DNA of 64,000 bases, taken from assembly GCA_002317385.1 (NCBI GenBank), contig DCJH01000017.1, forward strand, positions 48,458 through 112,457. The letters are read 5' to 3'. The DNA is from Prevotella sp. UBA1705 (GTDB taxonomy: Bacteria > Bacteroidota > Bacteroidia > Bacteroidales > Bacteroidaceae). The notes beneath the pieces were generated by a model. That model was not told where the DNA came from, did not search any database, and saw nothing but the letters and a program-made list of their open reading frames with translations. The first letter of the stretch is position 1, and each line of letters begins with the position of its first letter. Below, piece after piece: positions 8,859 through 17,140 of this stretch. A program made the translations under genes and the position numbers.

Positions 8859-10610
8859 ATGAATTGGACATCAAATGAGTTTCTCTGGCAAGACTGGGCC
8901 ATCCTCGGCATTGGTCTCGTAGGAGTAATCTGGGCCGTATGGCACGCCATCATGAAGGACAAGAGAGCCTCGGCGGGTGAGAATTCGTCTGACTATCTCT
9001 TCGGAAAGGGAGAGCCCTGGTATGTAATTGGTATGGCCATCTTCGCCGCAAACATCGGTTCGGAGCACCTCGTAGGTCTGGCTGGCACCGGTGCCAAGGA
9101 CGGCGTGGGCATGGCCCACTGGGAGATGCAGGGCTGGATGATCCTCATCCTGGGATGGGTTTTCGTACCCTTCTATGAGCTGCTCATTACCAAACTGGGC
9201 AAGATCATCACCATGCCCGACTTCCTGAAGTTCCGCTACAACAATGCCACAGGCTATGGTCTGAGTATCATCACGCTGGTGGCCTACGTGCTCACCAAGG
9301 TGAGTGTGACAGCCTATACAGGTGGTATCTTCTTCGAATACCTGCTCGGACTGAACTTCTGGGTGGGCGCCATCGGACTGATTGCCGTGACTTGCGTGTT
9401 CACTGTATTCGGAGGCATGAAGGGTGTGATGACGCTTTCGTCTATCCAGACCCCTATCCTCATCATCGGCTCGTTCCTCGTGCTCTTCCTCGGACTCGCC
9501 ACGCTTGGCGGCGGAAGCATCGTAGACGGTTGGACAGCCATGATGGACAATGCCCGCGCCATGCACGACGGCTATGGAATCAACCATATGTTCCACACCA
9601 ATCCCGGCGACCCAATGTATAAGGAATATCCCGGCTATGTGGTGTTCCTCGGCGCTTCGATCATTGGTTTCTGGTATTGGTGTACCGACCAGCACATCGT
9701 TCAACGTGTACTCGGCCAGACCAAGGGTGAGGATCCAGGCAAGGTGATTGCCCGTGCCCGCCGCGGCACCATCGCCGCAGGATTCTTCAAGATTCTCCCC
9801 TGCTTCATGTTCCTCATCCCCGGCATGATTGCCGCCGCACTTGCACAGAAGGGCAACGGCTTCGTGATGAACGATACCGACGCTGCCTTCGCCCTTATGG
9901 TGAAGAATATTCTGCCTGTTGGCGTGAAGGGCATCGTGACCATTGGTTTCGTCTGCGCCCTCGTGGCCTCGCTGGCCGCATTCTTCAACAGTTGCGCCAC
10001 CCTCTTCACCGAGGACTTCTACAAGCCGATGAAGAAGAATATGAGCGAGGCACACTATGTGTTTGTGGGCCGCGCAGCCACAGTAGTAGTGGTGCTTCTC
10101 GGTCTCATCTGGATGCCGGTGATGATGAGTCTCGGCTCGCTCTATAGCTATCTGCAGGGCATCCAGTCGCTGTTGGCTCCGGCCATGGTGGCTGTGTTCA
10201 CCCTCGGTATGTTCTCCAAGAAGATTACTCCTGCCTCAGGTGCATGGGGCCTCTTCGGCGGTTTCATCATCGGCATGATCCGTCTGGTGACCAATGTGGC
10301 TACCGATACCGGCAAGGCTGCCGTGGAGAGCATCGACTTCCTCGGCCTTCCCACCGGATTCTGGGAGAACACCGCATGGTTCTGGCAGACCAACTGGCTC
10401 GTATTCGAGTGCTGGCTGCTCGTGTTCATCGTGCTGCTGATGGTGGTTGTGTCGTTCTTCACCAAGGCACCGTCTGCCGAGCAGATTGATGCCATCACCT
10501 TCACAGGCGACTACAAGAAGACCATCCGCGAGAGCTTCGGCGTATGGGACATCCTCGGCACACTGCTCGTCATCGGTCTCTGTGCTGCATTCTACGCTTA
10601 CTTCTGGTAA
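8859..10610 (+). CDS. Sodium:solute symporter (SGLT family), probable arabinose transporter
   Basis: 583 residues with about 14 hydrophobic helices, typical of the SSS/SGLT family (AANIGSEHLVGLAGTGAKDGVG, RVLGQTKGEDPGKVIARARRG, FNSCATLFTEDFYKP). It should move a sugar into the cytoplasm with sodium. Its place between galM and the Nudix regulator and upstream of araD-araA makes L-arabinose the likely substrate; this rests on context, since the family also carries glucose, galactose and myo-inositol. It starts 50 bases after galM. Confidence 0.88.
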   Translation: MNWTSNEFLWQDWAILGIGLVGVIWAVWHAIMKDKRASAGENSSDYLFGKGEPWYVIGMAIFAANIGSEHLVGLAGTGAKDGVGMAHWEMQGWMILILGWVFVPFYELLITKLGKIITMPDFLKFRYNNATGYGLSIITLVAYVLTKVSVTAYTGGIFFEYLLGLNFWVGAIGLIAVTCVFTVFGGMKGVMTLSSIQTPILIIGSFLVLFLGLATLGGGSIVDGWTAMMDNARAMHDGYGINHMFHTNPGDPMYKEYPGYVVFLGASIIGFWYWCTDQHIVQRVLGQTKGEDPGKVIARARRGTIAAGFFKILPCFMFLIPGMIAAALAQKGNGFVMNDTDAAFALMVKNILPVGVKGIVTIGFVCALVASLAAFFNSCATLFTEDFYKPMKKNMSEAHYVFVGRAATVVVVLLGLIWMPVMMSLGSLYSYLQGIQSLLAPAMVAVFTLGMFSKKITPASGAWGLFGGFIIGMIRLVTNVATDTGKAAVESIDFLGLPTGFWENTAWFWQTNWLVFECWLLVFIVLLMVVVSFFTKAPSAEQIDAITFTGDYKKTIRESFGVWDILGTLLVIGLCAAFYAYFW

Positions 10611-10618
10611 GACTATAC

Positions 10619-10653
10619 GGGCAGGCGTCGACCGTTAACCCGACGGCCTGCCC
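10619..10653 (+). other. Intra-operon hairpin between symporter and regulator
   Basis: GGGCAGG at 10619-10625 pairs with CCTGCCC at 10647-10653, and the stem continues through CGTCG/CGACG with one bulged base. No U-tract follows (TTACACAC), so it is unlikely to be a simple terminator. It may set message stability or partial read-through into araR. Confidence 0.5.
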
Positions 10654-10692
10654 TTACACACAATATAATTACTTCACACAAAAACTTGAAAA

Positions 10693-11370
10693 ATGACTAA
10701 CTATTACGGTGAACATTCCAAGGTATGGGTTTCTGTAGACTGCATCGTCTTCGGATTTGAGGAAGACAAGCTCAAGTTGCTCATTGGAAAACGACAGATG
10801 GACCCCGGACGTGGGGAGTGGTCGCTCTACGGCGGCTTCGTAGGGGCTGACGAAAGCCTTGAGGATGCGGCCAACAGGGTGCTGTTCCAGCTGACCGGAC
10901 TGAAGAGACTTTATATGAAACAGGTAGGTGCCTTTGGTGCCATCGACCGTGACCCGGGCGAGCGCGTCATCTCTGTGGCCTACTGTGCACTAATCAACGT
11001 GAAGGACTACGACGACAAACTCCGCGAGAAATACGACCTCGAATGGGTGTCTATCGAGGAGCTTCCGAAGCTCTACTCCGACCACAACCTCATGGTTACC
11101 AACGCCGTGAAGCTGCTGCGCCGCCGCATCAAGACCGAACCGCTGAGCTTTAACCTGCTGCCTGAGCTTTTCACGTTGACCCAACTGCAGCACGTCTATG
11201 AGGCTGTACTCGACAATGAGATCGACAAGCGTAACTTCCGCAAGCGCATCAAGCAGATCGACATCATCGAAAAGACTGACCTTATCGACAAGCTCACCTC
11301 CAAACGGGGCGCTGCACTCTATCGATTCAACCGCAAAGCCTACAACGAAGATCCTTCGTTCAAACTCTGA
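10693..11370 (+). CDS. araR: Nudix-domain transcriptional regulator of arabinose use (AraR type)
   Basis: 225 residues: a Nudix fold in the first 145 and a winged-helix-like C-terminal domain (TLTQLQHVYEAVLDNEIDKR, FRKRIKQIDIIE). The Nudix box is degenerate. After GGFVGADESLEDAANRV the REUxEE core is replaced by NRVLFQLTG, so the metal-binding glutamates are missing and hydrolysis is unlikely. Nudix-derived regulators with this architecture control arabinose genes in Bacteroides, and this gene sits inside the arabinose operon in the same place. It probably binds an arabinose-derived effector and represses the operon. The operator was not found by eye. Confidence 0.85.
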   Translation: MTNYYGEHSKVWVSVDCIVFGFEEDKLKLLIGKRQMDPGRGEWSLYGGFVGADESLEDAANRVLFQLTGLKRLYMKQVGAFGAIDRDPGERVISVAYCALINVKDYDDKLREKYDLEWVSIEELPKLYSDHNLMVTNAVKLLRRRIKTEPLSFNLLPELFTLTQLQHVYEAVLDNEIDKRNFRKRIKQIDIIEKTDLIDKLTSKRGAALYRFNRKAYNEDPSFKL

Positions 11371-11415
11371 CGGGGTTAGGAATAAGTAAACAAACCATTA
11401 AACTACAATAAAACT

Positions 11416-12117
11416 ATGCTCGAAGAATTAAAGGAAAAGGTGTTTCAGGCCAACCTCGACCTGGTGAAGCACGGCCTCGTGCTGTTCACCTGGGGCAACG
11501 TGTCGGCCATCGACCGAGAGAAGGGACTGGTGGTCATCAAGCCTTCCGGGGTGGACTACGACACGATGAAGGCCAGCGACATGGTGGTGCTCGACCTGGA
11601 GACAGGTAAGGTGGTAGAGGGCGACCTCAACCCATCGTCAGACACCCCCACCCATCTGGTGCTCTATCGCAGCTTTCCTGAGCTGGGCGGCATCGTGCAT
11701 ACCCACTCCACCTACGCCACCGCGTGGGCACAGGCAGGACTCGACATTCCCAATATCGGCACCACTCATGCCGACTATTTCCACGACTCCATCCCCTGCA
11801 CCGACAGGATGACCGAGGACCAGATGGCCGAATATGAATACAACACCGGTGTGGTGATTGTCGATAAATTCAAGCAAGACCACATCAACCCGGTGCATAC
11901 ACCGGGCGTGCTGGTCAAGAACCACGGCCCGTTCACCTGGGGCAAGGATGCCCACGAGGCCGTATACCACGCTGTGGTGGCCGAGCAGGTGGCCAAAATG
12001 GCCTTCATATCCTTCTCGGTAAACCCTCAGACAACGATGAATCCACTGCTTGTGGAGAAGCATTTCTCACGCAAACATGGACCCAACGCATATTATGGAC
12101 AGAAGAAAAAGCAATAA
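11416..12117 (+). CDS. araD: L-ribulose-5-phosphate 4-epimerase
   Basis: 233 residues, class II aldolase fold. The zinc histidines are in GIVHTHSTYATAWA and the third ligand in VKNHGPFTWGKDA. The N-terminal LVLFTWGNVSAIDRE and the phosphate-binding KPSGVDYD segments are as in AraD. It converts L-ribulose 5-phosphate into D-xylulose 5-phosphate, the last arabinose-specific step. It is encoded 45 bases after araR and 25 bases before araA. Confidence 0.95.
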   Translation: MLEELKEKVFQANLDLVKHGLVLFTWGNVSAIDREKGLVVIKPSGVDYDTMKASDMVVLDLETGKVVEGDLNPSSDTPTHLVLYRSFPELGGIVHTHSTYATAWAQAGLDIPNIGTTHADYFHDSIPCTDRMTEDQMAEYEYNTGVVIVDKFKQDHINPVHTPGVLVKNHGPFTWGKDAHEAVYHAVVAEQVAKMAFISFSVNPQTTMNPLLVEKHFSRKHGPNAYYGQKKKQ

Positions 12118-12142
12118 ATAAGAACTAAAAACGTTAAAAACT

Positions 12143-13687
12143 ATGATTGAAGCATTTAAGGATTACGAGATTTGGTTTGTCACTGGTGCACAGCTTCTCT
12201 ATGGAGGCGATGCCGTAGTACAGGTAGACGGACATTCAAAGGAGATGGTAGAAGGCATGAACAACTCAGGCCTGCTGCCCGTAAAAGTAGTGTATGCCGG
12301 CACGGCCAATAGCTCTCAGGAGGTGGCCGACTTGATGTCGCGTGCCAATGTAGACAAGAAATGTGCTGGCGTTATCTGCTGGATGCACACCTTCTCGCCT
12401 GCCAAGATGTGGATAAAGGGTATGCAGATTCTGCGCAAGCCGCTGCTCCATTTCCACACCCAGTACAATGAGAAGATTCCATACGATACTATCGATATGG
12501 ACTTCATGAACCTCAACCAGAGCGCTCACGGCGACCGGGAGTTTGCTCACATCCTTACTCGTCTGCGCAAACCGCGCAAGACCGTCATCGGTTACTGGAA
12601 GGACGAGAAGACATTGAAGCGCATTGCTGTATGGGAGCGCGTGTGCGCCGGTGTGGCCGACGCCCAGGATTGCCTCATCATCCGCTTTGGCGACCAGATG
12701 AACAATGTGGCTGTGACCGATGGCGACAAGGTAGCCTTCGAGCAGGTGCTGGGCTATCATGTGGACTATGTGCAGTTCTCCACGGTGCTCCAGTATTTCG
12801 ACCAGGTGAAAGATGCTGATGTAGACGCTCTCGTTCACGACGTTTACTTCAAGGAGTATGTCGTAGCCGACGAATTGAAAGACGAGAAGAGCGAAGGCTA
12901 TAAGAAGATTTGGAATGCTGCCAAGGCAGAGATTACCCTCCGTGCCGTGCTGAAGGCTTTCGGTGCCAAGGGTTTCACCACCAACTTTGATGACCTCGGC
13001 GACGTGAATGTAGACGAGACTGGCCATGGCTTCGACCAGATTCCGGGTCTCGCTTCGCAGCGTCTCATGCGCGAGGGATATGGCTTCGGCGCTGAGGGCG
13101 ACTGGAAAGACGCTGCTCTTCTGCGCACCACGTGGTTCATGAGCCAGGGCCTTGAGGGTGGCACCTCGTTCTTGGAGGACTACACTTTGAACTTCGACGG
13201 CGAGAATACGTCTATCTTAGAGTCGCACATGTTGGAGATTAACCCCGACATCGCAGAGGAGAAGCCGCGTCTGGAAGTACACTTCCTCGGCATCGGTGTG
13301 CGCAAGACCCCTACTGCCCGACTGGTGTTCACCGCCAAGCAGGGCCATGGTATTGCTGCCACAGTGGTGGATATGGGCAACCGTTTCCGCCTGATCGCCA
13401 ACGATGTGAACCTCATCAAGAGTCAGCCGCTGCCCAAACTTCCCGTGGCTTCAGCCCTGTGGATTCCCGAGCCCAGCTTCGAGGTGGGCGTAGGATGCTG
13501 GATGAATGCCGGTGGCACGCACCACTCTTGCTTCAGCATGGCCTTGACCGACGAGTATTGGCAAGACTTCGCAGAGATTGCCGATATGGAGGCCTGCATC
13601 ATCAACAAGGATACCAAGTACGACCAGTTCTGCAAGGAGCTGCGTTGGAACGAAATGTACTATATGCTGAATAAAGCATTGAAGTAA
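12143..13687 (+). CDS. araA: L-arabinose isomerase
   Basis: 514 residues, the normal length. The start (DYEIWFVTGAQLLYG) and the manganese-site segments are clear: YGFGAEGDWKDAALL, GGTSFLEDYTL, the histidine in LESHMLEI, and GGTHHSCFS. It converts L-arabinose to L-ribulose in the cytoplasm. It lies between araD and the FGGY kinase; a 75-nt structured spacer separates it from the kinase. Confidence 0.96.
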   Translation: MIEAFKDYEIWFVTGAQLLYGGDAVVQVDGHSKEMVEGMNNSGLLPVKVVYAGTANSSQEVADLMSRANVDKKCAGVICWMHTFSPAKMWIKGMQILRKPLLHFHTQYNEKIPYDTIDMDFMNLNQSAHGDREFAHILTRLRKPRKTVIGYWKDEKTLKRIAVWERVCAGVADAQDCLIIRFGDQMNNVAVTDGDKVAFEQVLGYHVDYVQFSTVLQYFDQVKDADVDALVHDVYFKEYVVADELKDEKSEGYKKIWNAAKAEITLRAVLKAFGAKGFTTNFDDLGDVNVDETGHGFDQIPGLASQRLMREGYGFGAEGDWKDAALLRTTWFMSQGLEGGTSFLEDYTLNFDGENTSILESHMLEINPDIAEEKPRLEVHFLGIGVRKTPTARLVFTAKQGHGIAATVVDMGNRFRLIANDVNLIKSQPLPKLPVASALWIPEPSFEVGVGCWMNAGGTHHSCFSMALTDEYWQDFAEIADMEACIINKDTKYDQFCKELRWNEMYYMLNKALK

Positions 13688-13709
13688 TAGGAATCATAAA
13701 ACTATGAAC

Positions 13710-13784
13710 GTGATGGAGTTTAGACTACGACGACGAGGTGACCGGCATACGGCCATCCAGTCCGTATAGTCCCTACTCCATCAC
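13710..13784 (+). other. Structured 75-nt spacer between araA and the kinase
   Basis: Three nested stems can be drawn: GTGATGGAGT (13710-13719) with ACTCCATCAC (13775-13784), GACTA (13723-13727) with TAGTC (13767-13771), and ATACGG (13747-13752) with CCGTAT (13762-13767); the last two share one base. No U-tract follows. The 162-base gap is the largest inside the arabinose operon, which points to a processing or stability element, or an attenuator. Confidence 0.55.
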
Positions 13785-13849
13785 TCATTCCCTGTTAAAC
13801 CCAAACGCTCTCTAACTTCTACACACTACTTAACTATAAAGATATAGAC

Positions 13850-15448
13850 ATGGACGCAAAATCAACCATAGTAGCCGGCAAGGCAATTCTGGGCATCGAG
13901 TTTGGCTCGACCCGTATCAAGGCCGTGCTCATAGACCAGAAAAACAACCCTATAGCCCAAGGAAGCCATACTTGGGAAAACCAACTTGTGGACGGCCTTT
14001 GGACCTACAGCATCGACGATATCTGGGCAGGACTCCAGGATTGCTATACGCATCTGAATAAGGAAGTCAGGTCGCAGTACGGTGTTGAGATAGAAAAACT
14101 TGCATCCATAGGTATCAGTGCCATGATGCATGGCTACATGGCCTTCAACGACAAACAAGAAATTCTCGTGCCATTCCGCACATGGCGCAACACCAATACG
14201 GGCAAGGCAGCCGCCGAACTCTCCGAACTCTTCAACTTTAACGTACCTCTCCGCTGGAGCATATCGCACCTGTATCAGTGTATTCTCGACGGAAACAATC
14301 ATGTGAAGGATATAGATTTCCTCACCACGCTGGCTGGATACATCCACTGGCAGCTCACCGGCGAGAAGGTGCTGGGTATCGGAGACGCCTCGGGAATGAT
14401 TCCCATCGATCCCGAAACCAAAGATTATGACGCGACAATGGTTGATAAATTCAACACACTTGTTGCCCCCAAGGGTTACAATTGGACTCTTTTAGACATT
14501 CTTCCCAAGGTTTTAGTGGCCGGAGAGAGTGCCGGAACACTGACCGAAGAGGGAGCCAAAAGACTGGATATATCAGGTCGTCTGCAGGCCGGAGTGCCTC
14601 TCTGTCCTCCCGAAGGCGATGCTGGAACAGGCATGGCAGCTACCAATGCGGTGAAGCAACGCACCGGAAACGTGTCGGCAGGCACCTCATCGTTCTCAAT
14701 GATTGTGCTGGAGAAGAACCTCTCGAGGCCCTACAAGATGATCGATATCGTCACCACGCCCGACGGAAGTCCTGTAGCTATGGTGCACTGCAACAACTGC
14801 ACGTCAGAAATTAACGCCTGGGTGAACCTCTTCAAGCAGTTTGAGGAACTCATGGGAATGACGGTAGACATGAACCAACTCTATACAAAACTCTTCACCA
14901 CAGCTCTCGACGGCGATGCCGACTGCGGCGGATTGCTCTCCTACAACTATGTTTCGGGTGAGCCTGTGACCGAGTTGGAAGACGGACGCCCACTCTTTGT
15001 ACGTGCCGCCAACGACAAATTCAGCCTCGCCAACTTCATGCGAACCCAGATGTATGCCGCTATCGGCGTGCTGAAGATAGGCAACGACGTGCTCTTCAAG
15101 GAAGAGAAAGTCAACGTAGACCGTATCACCGGCCATGGCGGATACTTCACTACGAAGGGCGTTGGCCAACGATTCCTCGCTGCTGCACTCAATTCTCCTA
15201 TCTCCGTTATGGAGACAGCGGGCGAAGGTGGAGCATGGGGCATCGCACTGTTGGCATCCTATCTTATTAATAAGGAGGCCGGACAAGACCTCGCTGCCTT
15301 CCTCGACGAGAAAGTATTTGCAGGAAACACCGGAACCGAGTTGCAGCCTTCGCCCGAGGATGTGGCTGGATTTGATACCTATATCGAGAGTTACAAGAAA
15401 GGCTTGGAGATTGAAAAAGCTGCCGTAAACTACAAAGACGCTCATTAA
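13850..15448 (+). CDS. FGGY-family sugar kinase, probable L-ribulokinase
   Basis: 532 residues. The N-terminal ATPase motif GIEFGSTRIKAVLID, the middle GIGDASGMIPID and the glycine-rich SAGTSSFSMIV are characteristic of FGGY kinases, as is the distal GHGGYFTTKGVGQRFLAAAL. It is not close to the classical E. coli AraB or XylB sequence, so substrate is taken from context: it is the only kinase in an operon that has araA and araD, and L-ribulose must be phosphorylated between them. It is 12 bases upstream of the GH51 gene. D-xylulose is an alternative substrate. Confidence 0.82.
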   Translation: MDAKSTIVAGKAILGIEFGSTRIKAVLIDQKNNPIAQGSHTWENQLVDGLWTYSIDDIWAGLQDCYTHLNKEVRSQYGVEIEKLASIGISAMMHGYMAFNDKQEILVPFRTWRNTNTGKAAAELSELFNFNVPLRWSISHLYQCILDGNNHVKDIDFLTTLAGYIHWQLTGEKVLGIGDASGMIPIDPETKDYDATMVDKFNTLVAPKGYNWTLLDILPKVLVAGESAGTLTEEGAKRLDISGRLQAGVPLCPPEGDAGTGMAATNAVKQRTGNVSAGTSSFSMIVLEKNLSRPYKMIDIVTTPDGSPVAMVHCNNCTSEINAWVNLFKQFEELMGMTVDMNQLYTKLFTTALDGDADCGGLLSYNYVSGEPVTELEDGRPLFVRAANDKFSLANFMRTQMYAAIGVLKIGNDVLFKEEKVNVDRITGHGGYFTTKGVGQRFLAAALNSPISVMETAGEGGAWGIALLASYLINKEAGQDLAAFLDEKVFAGNTGTELQPSPEDVAGFDTYIESYKKGLEIEKAAVNYKDAH

Positions 15449-15460
15449 TCCCAACCTGAT

Positions 15461-17032
15461 ATGAAAAACTTCATTACCTCTTTATGTCTGTCGGCCATAG
15501 CTGTGCTACCGGCCATGGGCCAGGATGCCACCGCAACCATTCATGTAAACCAGGGTGTGAACCGCATCCCTAAGGAGATTTACGGCCAGTTTGCCGAACA
15601 CTTAGGGTCGTGCATCTATGGTGGATTGTGGGTTGGCCCCAATTCTAAAATACCCAATACGCAAGGTTATCGTAACGATGTGCTTCAGGCTCTCAAGGAC
15701 CTGAAGGTACCCGTGCTGCGTTGGCCCGGCGGCTGCTTTGCCGACGAGTATCACTGGATGGATGGCATCGGACCACGCGAAAAGCGTCCCAAGATGCAAA
15801 ACAACAACTGGGGCGGCACCATCGAGGACAATTCCTTTGGCACACACGAGTTTCTTAACCTCTGCGAAATGCTCGGGGCGGAGCCGTATATCAGCGGCAA
15901 CGTGGGCAGCGGAACAGTTGAGGAACTGGCCAAATGGGTGGAATATATGACCAGCGACGGTGAGACGCCGATGGCCAAACTGCGTCGGCAGAATGGCCGT
16001 GAGAAGTCGTGGAACGTGAAATACCTCGGCGTGGGCAACGAAAGCTGGGGATGCGGCGGCAACATGAGGCCTGAATACTATGCCGACCTCTACCGCCGTT
16101 ACTCGGTCTACTGCCGCAATTACGACAACCACAAGCTCTACAAGATTGCCTCGGGAGCCAGCGACTACGACTACAACTGGACCAAAGTGCTGATGGACAA
16201 CGTGGGCAACCGCATGAGCGGACTGTCTCTTCACTATTACACCGTGAAGGATTGGAGCAACAATAAAGGATCAGCCACGAAGTTTAACAACCAGGAATAC
16301 TACTGGACCATCGGCAAATGTCTCCAGATAGAGGACGTCATCAAGAAGCACAGTGACCTCATGGATCAGAAAGACCCGAAGAAAAACATCGGCCTTCTCG
16401 TAGACGAATGGGGCACATGGTGGGACGAAGAGCCCGGAACCATACGCGGACACCTCTATCAGCAGAACACCATGCGCGACGCAATGGTAGCTGCTCTCTC
16501 ACTCAATGTGTTCCAGCGCCACACCGACCGCGTCAAGATGGCCAACATCGCACAGGTGGTTAACGTGTTGCAAAGCATGATATTGACCGACACCGTGGGA
16601 GCCGGACACATGGTGCTGACACCTACCTACCATGTCTTCCAGATGTATCGCGACTTCCAGGAGGCCACCTATCTGCCCATGGAAGTAAAGACCGACTCCA
16701 TCAGCGTGGAGGGAGGACACATGTTTCAGATGACCGACGGTAAGATTCCCGCCGTCTCTGTCTCTGCCGCCAAGAAGCAAGACGGGGCCATTGTGGTATC
16801 GCTTGCCAACACCAGTCTGGATAAAGCCCAGACCGTGGAGATCTCGCTCGACAGCGCTGCGGCCAAGACGGCTACCGGACGCATACTCACCAGCAAGAAG
16901 ATAGACGACTACAATGACTTCAACCACCCCGACGTGGTGAAAGCCGCAGACTTCAAAGACGTGAAGTTGAAGAAGAATTCGGTGAGGGTCAACCTACCGG
17001 CCAAGTCGATTGTCGTGCTCAATCTGAAATAG
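15461..17032 (+). CDS. GH51 alpha-L-arabinofuranosidase, exported
   Basis: 523 residues with a signal peptide (FITSLCLSAIAVLPAMGQ). GH51 motifs are clear: EIYGQFAEHLGSCIYGG and LRWPGGCFADEYHWMDGIGP near the start, the acid/base Glu194 in GVGNESWGCGG, and the nucleophile Glu316 in LVDEWGTWWDEE. The C-terminal part is the family's beta-sandwich domain. It removes terminal arabinofuranose from arabinan or arabinoxylan oligosaccharides in the periplasm, feeding the symporter and araA of the same operon. Confidence 0.94.
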   Translation: MKNFITSLCLSAIAVLPAMGQDATATIHVNQGVNRIPKEIYGQFAEHLGSCIYGGLWVGPNSKIPNTQGYRNDVLQALKDLKVPVLRWPGGCFADEYHWMDGIGPREKRPKMQNNNWGGTIEDNSFGTHEFLNLCEMLGAEPYISGNVGSGTVEELAKWVEYMTSDGETPMAKLRRQNGREKSWNVKYLGVGNESWGCGGNMRPEYYADLYRRYSVYCRNYDNHKLYKIASGASDYDYNWTKVLMDNVGNRMSGLSLHYYTVKDWSNNKGSATKFNNQEYYWTIGKCLQIEDVIKKHSDLMDQKDPKKNIGLLVDEWGTWWDEEPGTIRGHLYQQNTMRDAMVAALSLNVFQRHTDRVKMANIAQVVNVLQSMILTDTVGAGHMVLTPTYHVFQMYRDFQEATYLPMEVKTDSISVEGGHMFQMTDGKIPAVSVSAAKKQDGAIVVSLANTSLDKAQTVEISLDSAAAKTATGRILTSKKIDDYNDFNHPDVVKAADFKDVKLKKNSVRVNLPAKSIVVLNLK

Positions 17033-17056
17033 ACACAGCCTCTCTTGCCCCTCAAT

Positions 17057-17085
17057 CCCATGCCCCACTTCCTGTGAGGCATGGG
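17057..17085 (+). other. Intra-operon hairpin between GH51 gene and transketolase
   Basis: CCCATGCC (17057-17064) pairs perfectly with GGCATGGG (17078-17085) around a 13-base loop. There is no U-tract. It is the third such hairpin inside the arabinose operon. Confidence 0.5.
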
Positions 17086-17140
17086 CAAACCGATGAAAAC
17101 CATTACACCAACAACGCAACAACTATTCAACATTATAACA

